Source: an uncultured Afifella sp. (GTDB lineage: Bacteria > Pseudomonadota > Alphaproteobacteria > Rhizobiales > Afifellaceae). From it: a stretch of 53,227 bases of DNA. The stretch is from NCBI GenBank assembly GCA_947259045.1, contig CAMYKZ010000016.1, positions 1-53,227 on the forward strand, in the 5' to 3' direction. The notes below the pieces were generated by a model, which worked only from the letters and a program-made list of their open reading frames with translations, was not told where the DNA came from and did no database searches. Below are positions 35,092-42,348 of this stretch, one piece after another; the stretch's first letter is position 1, and each line of letters starts with the position of its first letter. The translations under genes were made by a program, and so were the position numbers.

Positions 35092-36071
35092 GCCGGGCCG
35101 CCATTATCTGTTGCCGCCAGCGGGTGGTGGCATTGCGCCTGGTGGCCCGATGATAGAACCACCGCCGGCACTGCGCCCGACCGGCATTGCGCAGTCGTCA
35201 GGCTGCACCGGGGAGCGAAGGCGCAACCATCGGCAATTTCGCTGATCAGCGGCGCCTGGCCCGGGATCGGACTGAGATAGCCGGATTGTTTTTCCGGATC
35301 AGGCAGGCACGAAAACAGGCCTTTTGTGTAGGGGTGGGCGGGATTGGCGAAAAGGTCATGCACGGATGCGGTTTCGACCAGCCGGCCGGCATACATGACT
35401 GCGACATTATCCGCCAACTGGGCAACCACGCCGAGGTCGTGGGTGATGAACAGCACCGCCACCGATAATTCCTGGCAGAGTTCCCGGATCAGGCTGAGGA
35501 TCTGCGCCTGCACGGTCACGTCAAGCGCCGTGGTCGGTTCGTCGGCAATCAGCACCTTGGGATTACAGGCCAGCGCAATGGCGATCATGATGCGCTGGCG
35601 CATGCCGCCGGACAATTCATGCGGATAGGCGTCAAGCTGGTGTGCGGCGTCGGCGATATGGACCAGATCCAGCAGCTCCCGCGCTCTGGCTTGAGGTGAC
35701 CGGTCAGCCCCGACATCATGAATACGCAGGGCTTCCATGATCTGCTCGCCGACCCGCATGACCGGATTGAGTGAGGTCATCGGCTCCTGGAATATCATCG
35801 CGATGCCGCCGCAACCGGCTTCGATCCGGCGGTAAGGCGCAAGATCGGTCACGTCCTTGCCGTCGAGCAGGATCTGTCCGCCGCGGACATTGATCAATGG
35901 TTTCGGCAGCAGGCCCATGATCGCAAGCGACGTCATGCTTTTGCCGCAGCCGGATTCGCCGACGACTCCGAGAATTTCACCCTCATTGATAGCAAATGAA
36001 ACGTTTCTGACGATATCGAGTGGCGTCGGGTCGCCGGCAATTGAAACGGTCAGGTTCTGAACGCTGAGCAT
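35088..36071 (-). CDS. ABC transporter ATP-binding protein (Dpp/OppD type)
   Basis: This 327-residue ATPase has Walker A GESGCGKS, signature [15 protein letters not shown] and Walker [13 protein letters not shown]. Its oligopeptide-type C-terminus has [17 protein letters not shown] 36071 is preferred over an in-frame TTG at 36077 because AAGGGG lies in suitable distance. It begins 6 bp after the stop of the second permease. Confidence 0.95.
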   Translation of the reverse strand: MLSVQNLTVSIAGDPTPLDIVRNVSFAINEGEILGVVGESGCGKSMTSLAIMGLLPKPLINVRGGQILLDGKDVTDLAPYRRIEAGCGGIAMIFQEPMTSLNPVMRVGEQIMEALRIHDVGADRSPQARARELLDLVHIADAAHQLDAYPHELSGGMRQRIMIAIALACNPKVLIADEPTTALDVTVQAQILSLIRELCQELSVAVLFITHDLGVVAQLADNVAVMYAGRLVETASVHDLFANPAHPYTKGLFSCLPDPEKQSGYLSPIPGQAPLISEIADGCAFAPRCSLTTAQCRSGAVPAVVLSSGHQAQCHHPLAATDNGGPA

Positions 36072-36077
36072 CTGCAA

Positions 36078-36932
36078 TTACCCCTTCGCCGCCAGCGCAT
36101 CGCGGAAGCGCGGATCGAGTCTGTCACGCAACGCGTCGCCCACCAGATTGAGGGAGAATGCCGTCAGCACGATCATGATGCCGGGGTAAAACAGCAGCCA
36201 CGGCGCACGGGTGATGAACCGCCGTGATTCAGCCAGCATATTGCCCCAGCTCGGAACCTCCGGAGGCGCGCCAAGACCAAGGAAATCCAGCGAGGCAGCG
36301 CCCAGTTGCGCAAATGCGAACACAAAACTCGCCTGGACAAGCAACGGCGATACAAGGTTCGGGATAACATGCCGGGTCGCCAGCCACCAGATCGTGCCGC
36401 CCATGCTGGCGCCGGCTTCCACGTAGGTCTCTGCCTTCAGCCGCAGGGCGACAGAGTAGGTGATGCGCGCGGTCGTGGTCAGGTAGACAACGCCGATCGC
36501 CAGAATGGCGTTCACGACGCCCTGCCCCAGAATGACGATCAGACCCAGTGCGAGCAGCAGAGCGGGAAAGGCCATCAGCAGGTCAACAATCCGCATCAGC
36601 ACCAGCCCGAGACGCGGAAACAGGGCCGAAGCGACGCCGATCGGAACACCGGTCGCCAGCGCAAATGCGACAACGCCGGTGCCGATCAGCAACGCCAGTC
36701 GGGCGCCGTAGATGACCCTGGAAAACGTATCCCTGCCGAAATGATCGGTGCCGAACAGATAGATGCTGTTGGGCGGCGTCAGCCTGTTGATCGGATCGAT
36801 CTCCAGCGGATCGAATGGCGCGATCCAGGGAGCAAACAGGGCGGCGATGATGACGGCCGCGAGAATGATCAGGCCGAACATCGACAGCCGGCGGTTCAGG
36901 AACGGCGTCAGCCATGAAGCGAGCACATTCAT
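36078..36932 (-). CDS. ABC transporter permease (Dpp/OppC type)
   Basis: This 284-residue inner membrane permease has the DppC layout: first membrane segment LSMFGLIILAAVIIAALFAPWIAPFDP, then TDHFGRDTFSRVIYGARLALLIG, and the EAA-type loop YVEAGASMGGTIWWLATRHVIPN. Its ATG overlaps the stop of the upstream permease (TGATG). Confidence 0.95.
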   Translation of the reverse strand: MNVLASWLTPFLNRRLSMFGLIILAAVIIAALFAPWIAPFDPLEIDPINRLTPPNSIYLFGTDHFGRDTFSRVIYGARLALLIGTGVVAFALATGVPIGVASALFPRLGLVLMRIVDLLMAFPALLLALGLIVILGQGVVNAILAIGVVYLTTTARITYSVALRLKAETYVEAGASMGGTIWWLATRHVIPNLVSPLLVQASFVFAFAQLGAASLDFLGLGAPPEVPSWGNMLAESRRFITRAPWLLFYPGIMIVLTAFSLNLVGDALRDRLDPRFRDALAAKG

Positions 36933-37894
36933 CAATCCAGCTCCACCCTCGGATCAAGCATGCGGTTGGCCAGATCGACGAGCAGATTGATCACCAGATA
37001 AAGCATCACGGTGACCAGAATGACGCCCTGAATGACCGGATAGTCCCGCCGCAGGATGGATTGCACCACGAGCCGGCCGATGCCGGGCAGCGCAAACACG
37101 GTTTCCGTGACCACCGCCTCCGAAATCAGAGCGGCGAATGTGAACCCGAAGGCGGAGACCACCGCCAGAAGTGCATTGCGGAATATGTGCCGGACCGTGA
37201 CCTGCCAGGGACGGATGCCCTTGGCGCGGGCTGTGCGGACATAATCCTGCCGCGCCACGTCAAGCATGCTTGAGCGCGTCAGGCGCACGATCAAAGCTGC
37301 GTTGGGCGCAGCCAGAGCAAGGCTTGGAAGCAGCAGGTAGCGAAGGTTGGCAAGTCCGCCATCTTCGAAGATCGAAGGATAACCCGAGCTTGGCAGCCAG
37401 CCGAGCCAGGCGGCAAAAATCAGGATCAGATAAAGACCGACCCAGAATGTCGGTACGGAGGCGAAAAACATCGCCAGACCCGAAGCGCTCTGATCGATAA
37501 AAGTGCCCTGGCGTGTTGCGGCGATCATGCCGATCGGGATACCGATCACGATCACCCAGATCATGGTAATCGTAGCCAGCAGGATGCTGGTCTCCGCGCC
37601 GTCGGCGATGACGTCGAGGACAGGCGACTGAAAGAACAATGAGGTTCCGAAATCACCTTGCAGGACATTTTTGAGCCAGGCGAAATACTGGATGTAGATC
37701 GGCCGGTCGAGCCCGAGTTTTGCGCTCAATGCCTCGGCCTGTTCCGGCGTTGCGCCGTCGCCGAGCAGCACATAGAGCGGATCGCCCGGAATCAGGTGTA
37801 TGAACGTGAATATGATGATCGATGCGGCCATCATCGTAACGATGGCCGCACCAATTCGTCTCGACACATAGGATGTGACGAAGGCTGTCAGCAT
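36932..37894 (-). CDS. ABC transporter permease (Dpp/OppB type)
   Basis: This 320-residue inner membrane permease has the DppB layout: VSRRIGAAIVTMMAASIIIFTFIHLIPGDPL, GLDRPIYIQYFAWLKNVLQGDFGTS, and the cytoplasmic EAA-type loop YVRTARAKGIRPWQVTVRHIFRN. The ATG at 37894 begins one base after the stop of the binding protein gene. The frame is open upstream but would overlap that gene. Confidence 0.95.
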   Translation of the reverse strand: MLTAFVTSYVSRRIGAAIVTMMAASIIIFTFIHLIPGDPLYVLLGDGATPEQAEALSAKLGLDRPIYIQYFAWLKNVLQGDFGTSLFFQSPVLDVIADGAETSILLATITMIWVIVIGIPIGMIAATRQGTFIDQSASGLAMFFASVPTFWVGLYLILIFAAWLGWLPSSGYPSIFEDGGLANLRYLLLPSLALAAPNAALIVRLTRSSMLDVARQDYVRTARAKGIRPWQVTVRHIFRNALLAVVSAFGFTFAALISEAVVTETVFALPGIGRLVVQSILRRDYPVIQGVILVTVMLYLVINLLVDLANRMLDPRVELD

Positions 37895-37895
37895 C

Positions 37896-39431
37896 CTATT
37901 TGGACACGCCCCAGAAGTTCGGCCAGAACATCGTTTTTTCCGGCAGTCCCTGCAGCTTCGGCGAGGCAATGTTGTAGGAATAGACATCGCCGGTCTTGAT
38001 AGCCGGGACCTCGTCGTAGATCAGGCCCTGCAGCTTCGACCAGGCATCGACGCGCTTGGCGACGTCGGCGGTGCCGGTGAATTCGGCTTTCAGGCCCTGT
38101 TTGGTGTCGGTCGTCCACCAGCCGGGATAGGAATCGTTCAACACCGTGATCAGCGCCGGGTCGGGCACCGTGCCGTGATGGGTGAAGAAAATATCCCACT
38201 GGTCAGGCTCGGCGCGTTTCTTGAGCAATGTCGCCCAGTCGACAACGACCATCTGCACGTTGATGCCGGCCTCTGCCAGATGTTTGGTGAACACGGCGGC
38301 CTGGTCGTAGTGGAACTGGTAGTTGGTCGACACCAGCAGCTTGATCGGTTCGCCATCGTAGCCGGCTTCCTTGGCCAGCGCCTTGGCGCCCTCCGGGTCA
38401 GCCTGGCTGAAGGCATCGATACCGGATTCTGAATACCAGGCATTGCCTTTCGGATAGAACGATCCGTTGGCGTCCCACAGAAGTTCCGGTCCGATGGAAA
38501 CCCGCAGCGCCTCTTCCTTGTTGAGGGCCATCTGCACTGCGCGCCGCAGTTTGAAATTGTCCTTCAGCATGCCCTCTTTGGAATTGACGAACATCAGGCC
38601 GAAAATCGGTGCGCCGTTGACATGGATCTTGACCGAAGGGTCGGCAGACAGATCGTCGTAAAGATCGCCGGGCACGAACTCTGCATAATCGAAATCTCCT
38701 GCCTGGACGCCGCTGACACGGGTGCCGACATCGGGAACCGGCATGAAGTGGATCTTGTCCAGCTTGGCGATGCGTGCGCCGGCCAGCCCGCTGGCGGGTG
38801 TGGAGAGCGCGGCATAATCGTCAAATTTCGACAGTTCGACATACCGGTTCGGACGCCAGTCGGTGAACTTGTAGGGGCCTGTGCCGATATAATCTTCCTT
38901 GGCAATCGGCTCGGCGCCGGCCTTGGCGGCGATTTCTTCCGGATAAATCACCGGTCCGCCGTTTGGAAATGCCAGCAGATTACGCCAGGCGCCGTTTGGT
39001 TCCGCAAGCTCGATGGTGATTTCGTAATCACCTGTTGCGGCCACCGACGAACCCGGGCCAAACAGCAGTTTGCCGCGCGAGCCATGCTCGGCCCAGCGCT
39101 GCAGCGATGCCGCAACATCCTTGGCCGTCAGCTCTTTGCCGTTGTGGAATGGAACACCCTTGCGGATCGAAATGATCAGTTTCTTGCCGTCATCTTCGAC
39201 TCTATCGCCTGAGGCCAGCAGCGGCTGCGGCTCGAAGCCGGCGTCAAAGGCATACAAGGTTTCCAGCATATGCATCGAAATGGTCGAGGCGATGGACGCC
39301 GTTCCGACCTGGACATCCAGGCTCGGCGGCTCGCTGATCGTTGCATAGCGCAGTATCGTCTCCGCATATGCCGGGCCCGCAAAGGCCATTGCTGCAGCAA
39401 TGGCAGCGGCTTTCATAGCATTGAGTTTCAT
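37896..39431 (-). CDS. ABC transporter substrate-binding protein, family 5
   Basis: This 511-residue periplasmic protein (signal peptide ending near AFAGPAYA) belongs to solute-binding family 5. ILRYATISEPPSLDVQVG opens the mature part, and VPFHNGKELTAKDVAASLQRW and YIGTGPYKFTDWRPNRYVELSKFDDY are the family core motifs. Such proteins bind peptides, but also opines, glutathione or other zwitterionic compounds. GGAGGAAAT precedes ATG 39431. It stands 111 bp behind the RpiR gene, and may also have its own promoter. Confidence 0.95.
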   Translation of the reverse strand: MKLNAMKAAAIAAAMAFAGPAYAETILRYATISEPPSLDVQVGTASIASTISMHMLETLYAFDAGFEPQPLLASGDRVEDDGKKLIISIRKGVPFHNGKELTAKDVAASLQRWAEHGSRGKLLFGPGSSVAATGDYEITIELAEPNGAWRNLLAFPNGGPVIYPEEIAAKAGAEPIAKEDYIGTGPYKFTDWRPNRYVELSKFDDYAALSTPASGLAGARIAKLDKIHFMPVPDVGTRVSGVQAGDFDYAEFVPGDLYDDLSADPSVKIHVNGAPIFGLMFVNSKEGMLKDNFKLRRAVQMALNKEEALRVSIGPELLWDANGSFYPKGNAWYSESGIDAFSQADPEGAKALAKEAGYDGEPIKLLVSTNYQFHYDQAAVFTKHLAEAGINVQMVVVDWATLLKKRAEPDQWDIFFTHHGTVPDPALITVLNDSYPGWWTTDTKQGLKAEFTGTADVAKRVDAWSKLQGLIYDEVPAIKTGDVYSYNIASPKLQGLPEKTMFWPNFWGVSK

Positions 39432-39542
39432 GATTTCCTCCACTTTGTTTGAACGTTTTTCGTCTGATGTCTTGTGCTGCTTCGATCTCCTTCCATGATG
39501 AGTGTCCGCATCATTTATCGTCTGCGGTCCGCAGGCCGAATT

Positions 39543-40427
39543 CTAGTCTCCGACAGGCTGCGGCCCGGTCTGATTGTGAAGCGCCGTCAGCGATGACCGA
39601 ATGCGGCGCAGATTTTCGCGTGACATGTTGGGACGGCCGCGCGCGACGCCGGTGGCCAGAACATCGATGATCGCATTGAACATGAACCGGGAAGGCGACG
39701 GCTTGTAGATGTCGCCGTCTTCCCGGTTGTCGACGACAATCGCAATGTCACAGGATTGCGCCAGCGCTGACCCGCGCTGGGTCAGGGCAATGGTCGTTGC
39801 GCCATATTGCCGGGCAATGGCAACGCTATCCAGCAGTTCCTGCGGCCAGCCGGTAGACGAGATGGCAAACAGCACATCTTCCGCGCCCATTGTCGATGCC
39901 ACCATGCGCTGCTGGTAGCCGTCGCTGATCGCCTGACAGGGAATGCCGAGCCGGAAGAACCGGTTTGCGCCTTCGGCTGCAACATTGGACGAGCCGCCGC
40001 CAACACCCAGGAAAACAAGCCGGTTGCAGTGGGCCAGCGTCTCGATGCAGGTTTTCAGGACATCTGAATCCAGTTGCGCCCGCGTCCGGCTGAGCGTGTT
40101 TGCCAGGGAATCGAAGACATAATTGACAAGGTCGTCGGAAAACGGCGCCCGGTCGATCGGCTGCTGCATATACTGGATGCTGACCGCGACATTCTGCGCC
40201 AGGCGGATCTTGAAGTCCTTGAAACCCTTGCAGCCGAGCGACTGGCAAAACCGGTTGACCGTCGCGATGCTGACACTGGAAGCCGTTGCGATATCGTTCA
40301 GGTTCATGTGAACGGCAGCTTCGAGATTTTCCAGGATATGGTCGGCGACCTTCTGCTCCTGGCTGGAAAATGTGCCATCCTGCTTGCGCAGCTGGGAAAT
40401 CAGGTCGATGACGGCAAGGTCTGACAT
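39543..40427 (-). CDS. RpiR/MurR-family regulator with SIS domain
   Basis: This 294-residue regulator has the N-terminal RpiR helix-turn-helix (residues about 35-58, LNDIATASSVSIATVNRFCQSLG, followed by GFKDFKIRLAQN). The C-terminal SIS sugar-phosphate-binding domain has VFLGVGGGSSNVAAEGANRF and FAISSTGWPQELLDSVAIARQYGATTIALT. Most family members bind phosphorylated sugars, often as repressors. Located inside the importer operon, 17 bp after ridA, it is the likely controller of this locus through the palindromes at 40891-40940. Confidence 0.92.
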   Translation of the reverse strand: MSDLAVIDLISQLRKQDGTFSSQEQKVADHILENLEAAVHMNLNDIATASSVSIATVNRFCQSLGCKGFKDFKIRLAQNVAVSIQYMQQPIDRAPFSDDLVNYVFDSLANTLSRTRAQLDSDVLKTCIETLAHCNRLVFLGVGGGSSNVAAEGANRFFRLGIPCQAISDGYQQRMVASTMGAEDVLFAISSTGWPQELLDSVAIARQYGATTIALTQRGSALAQSCDIAIVVDNREDGDIYKPSPSRFMFNAIIDVLATGVARGRPNMSRENLRRIRSSLTALHNQTGPQPVGD

Positions 40428-40444
40428 TATCGTAATCTTTTACA

Positions 40445-40843
40445 TCAAGGCAGGGGCTTGTAGGCGATGACATCCGCCTCGATCTTGGCATCAACCATGA
40501 TCAGCGACTGCACGGTGGATCGCGCCGGCGGGTGGTTCTGGAAATAATCCGAAAACACCTTGTTGAAGCTCCAGAAGTCGCGGGGATCGTCGAGCCAGAC
40601 ATTGACCTTCACCACGTCTTCAAGGCTGCAGCCGGCTTCTTCCAGAATTTGCCTGATATTTTCGAAGGTTATCCTGGCTTGTTCGACAATGCCGCCGGCG
40701 ACGATTTCACCGTCGCGCATCGCCACCTGGCCGGACACATAAACGAAATCTCCGGCCCTGACAGCTTTCGCGAAAGGCAGCCTTTGTCCGCCGGCGCCCG
40801 GTGGCGCCATTGCAAACCGCTCGATGGGTCGGGATTCTGACAT
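40445..40843 (-). CDS. RidA (YjgF/YER057c) family protein
   Basis: This 132-residue protein has the RidA fold motifs: FVYVSGQVAM, then ITFENIRQILEEAGCSLEDVVKVNVWL and PARSTVQSL with the Arg that in active members contacts the carboxylate. RidA hydrolyses reactive enamines/imines made by PLP-dependent dehydratases. As the first gene of the importer operon and divergent from a PLP enzyme of the D-serine dehydratase fold, it probably acts on that enzyme's product. AGGAAG precedes the ATG. Confidence 0.93.
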   Translation of the reverse strand: MSESRPIERFAMAPPGAGGQRLPFAKAVRAGDFVYVSGQVAMRDGEIVAGGIVEQARITFENIRQILEEAGCSLEDVVKVNVWLDDPRDFWSFNKVFSDYFQNHPPARSTVQSLIMVDAKIEADVIAYKPLP

Positions 40844-40890
40844 TTTCGCTTCCTGAAAATTTTTTACATAAAGAACGAAAAAAACCTATC

Positions 40891-40909
40891 ATGTAAAATA
40901 TCTTTACAT
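40891..40909. promoter_or_regulatory. Predicted RpiR operator 1
   Basis: ATGTAAA (40891-40897), 5 bp, TTTACAT (40903-40909): a perfect 7-5-7 inverted repeat in the divergent promoter between ridA and the PLP enzyme gene. Additional TTTACAT half-sites lie at 40863-40869 and at 40438-40444, just before the RpiR gene. Confidence 0.7.
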
Positions 40910-40921
40910 CAATTGTGTTCG

Positions 40922-40940
40922 ATGTAAAATTATTTCACAT
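40922..40940. promoter_or_regulatory. Predicted RpiR operator 2
   Basis: ATGTAAA (40922-40928), 5 bp, TTCACAT (40934-40940): the same 7-5-7 architecture with one mismatch between arms. The centre is 31 bp from that of operator 1, close to three helical turns, so two dimers could bind one face of the DNA. It also overlaps the 12-bp palindrome TTCACATGTGAA (40934-40945). Confidence 0.65.
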
Positions 40941-41058
40941 GTGAATGTGATGCGTTTCAGGTCAGCCGGCCAGGCTGATGTCTGGCGGTTCCTTCATCCG
41001 CGATGTTGGCGGTTCGCCATTGCGGCGTCGAAATCATGCAGATCGGAAGAGAGCGGAT

Positions 41059-42120
41059 ATGAGCTATCTTGAAGTCGAAACGCCGGCAGTCTTGATCGAT
41101 GTCGAACTGGCGGAGGCCAATGTCCGCAAGTTCCAGGATTACTGCAATCAGCATGCGCTGAACGTGCGGCCGCATATCAAGACTCATAAAATTCCCGAAC
41201 TTGCCAAACTGCAAATGAAAGCCGGCGCAGTCGGCATCAATTGCCAGAAGATCGGCGAGGCGGAAATCATGGCCGAGCAGGGGCTGGACGATATCCTGAT
41301 CACCTTCAATATCCTCGGCGACGCAAAGTTGCGGCGCTTGCGGGCTCTGTCGGACAAGGTTTCAAGCCTTGCCGTGACGGCCGATTCCAGCACGGTGGTG
41401 CGTGGCCTGTCGTCCATGTTTGCCGATGCCGTCAAGCCGCTCGGCGTACTTGTGGAGTGCGATACCGGAGGGCATCGCTGCGGCCGGCAGTCGCCGCAGG
41501 ACGCATTTGATCTGGCACAGGAAATCTCCGCATTGCCCGGTCTCCGGTTCGGCGGCCTGATGACCTATCCTGCACCGGGCGGCGCGGCCGCAGTCCAGTC
41601 GTTCATGAGTGAAACGATCGGCCTGCTTGAGAATTCCGGTCTGGCTTGCCCGACGGTCAGCGTTGGCGGCACGCCGGATATGTGGCGCGCGCACCTGGTA
41701 CCGGCGGCCACGGAGCACCGGCCGGGCACCTATATCTATTTCGACCGATCGATGGTGGCGCGCGGCACCTGTTCGGAGGCCGATTGCGCGATCAATGTGC
41801 TGGTCACAATCGTCAGTACCCCGGCGCCGGGCCGCGCGATCATCGATGCCGGCTCGAAGGTGCTCTCTTCGGATCTGCTTGGGCTCGACGGCCATGGCTA
41901 TGTTATCGGCCGCCCTGATGTCAGCATCGCCAAACTGAGCGAGGAGCACGGCCATCTGGAATATCCCGCCGACAGCGAACCGCTTGTTGTCGGCGAGCGG
42001 TTGCGCATCATTCCAAATCATGCCTGCGTCGTCAGCAATCTTGTCGACGCGGTGCATTTTGTCAAAGCCGGCCGCGTCGACCGGGCTGTCGCCGTCAGCG
42101 CCCGCGGCAAGGTGACATGA
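41059..42120 (+). CDS. D-threonine aldolase/D-serine dehydratase-like PLP enzyme
   Basis: This 353-residue enzyme has the fold-type III (alanine racemase-like) barrel of the DSD1/D-threonine aldolase family. The Schiff-base Lys is in VRPHIKTHKIPEL (near residue 43), VECDTGGHRCG and SVGGTPD follow, and the metal site at the C-terminus reads PNHACVVSNLVDA. The His-x-Cys pair there is like D-serine dehydratase. It would cleave or dehydrate a D-beta-hydroxy amino acid. GGAAGAGAG lies before the ATG at 41059. It is transcribed divergently from ridA and the importer, sharing the predicted RpiR operators. Confidence 0.88.
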   Translation: MSYLEVETPAVLIDVELAEANVRKFQDYCNQHALNVRPHIKTHKIPELAKLQMKAGAVGINCQKIGEAEIMAEQGLDDILITFNILGDAKLRRLRALSDKVSSLAVTADSSTVVRGLSSMFADAVKPLGVLVECDTGGHRCGRQSPQDAFDLAQEISALPGLRFGGLMTYPAPGGAAAVQSFMSETIGLLENSGLACPTVSVGGTPDMWRAHLVPAATEHRPGTYIYFDRSMVARGTCSEADCAINVLVTIVSTPAPGRAIIDAGSKVLSSDLLGLDGHGYVIGRPDVSIAKLSEEHGHLEYPADSEPLVVGERLRIIPNHACVVSNLVDAVHFVKAGRVDRAVAVSARGKVT

Positions 42121-42348
42121 GGGTCGTTTCAGCGGCAAACATGCTGCCGCAGCCTGCCGAAATATATAAACCGATCTGAGCCCTTCCCACCGCCGCCTGC
42201 CTCGGCTAGAAACGCGGCGATGAACAAACGTCGCCGCATATCGATTCGAATTAGCTGCCCGGCCTCCATCTGAGGCCGGGAACCGATTTGCGCCGGGCTG
42301 GATTGAGCCCGTTTGATTTCAAGACATTTTGCGCCAGATGAGCCTGAT

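Noticed and set aside
39522-39534. Palindrome CTGCGG-T-CCGCAG before the binding protein gene as terminator or operator
   Set aside because: A one-base centre cannot form a normal hairpin loop, there is no T-run, and it does not resemble the RpiR-type palindromes; kept only as a weak curiosity.
40934-40945. TTCACATGTGAA as a CRP/FNR site
   Set aside because: It does not fit the TGTGA-N6-TCACA or TTGAT-N4-ATCAA spacing and is better explained as part of the second RpiR-type palindrome.
42121-42348. Possible T-box or other leader in front of ileS
   Set aside because: No T-box sequence or antiterminator/terminator pair can be seen, and T-boxes are not expected in alphaproteobacteria.
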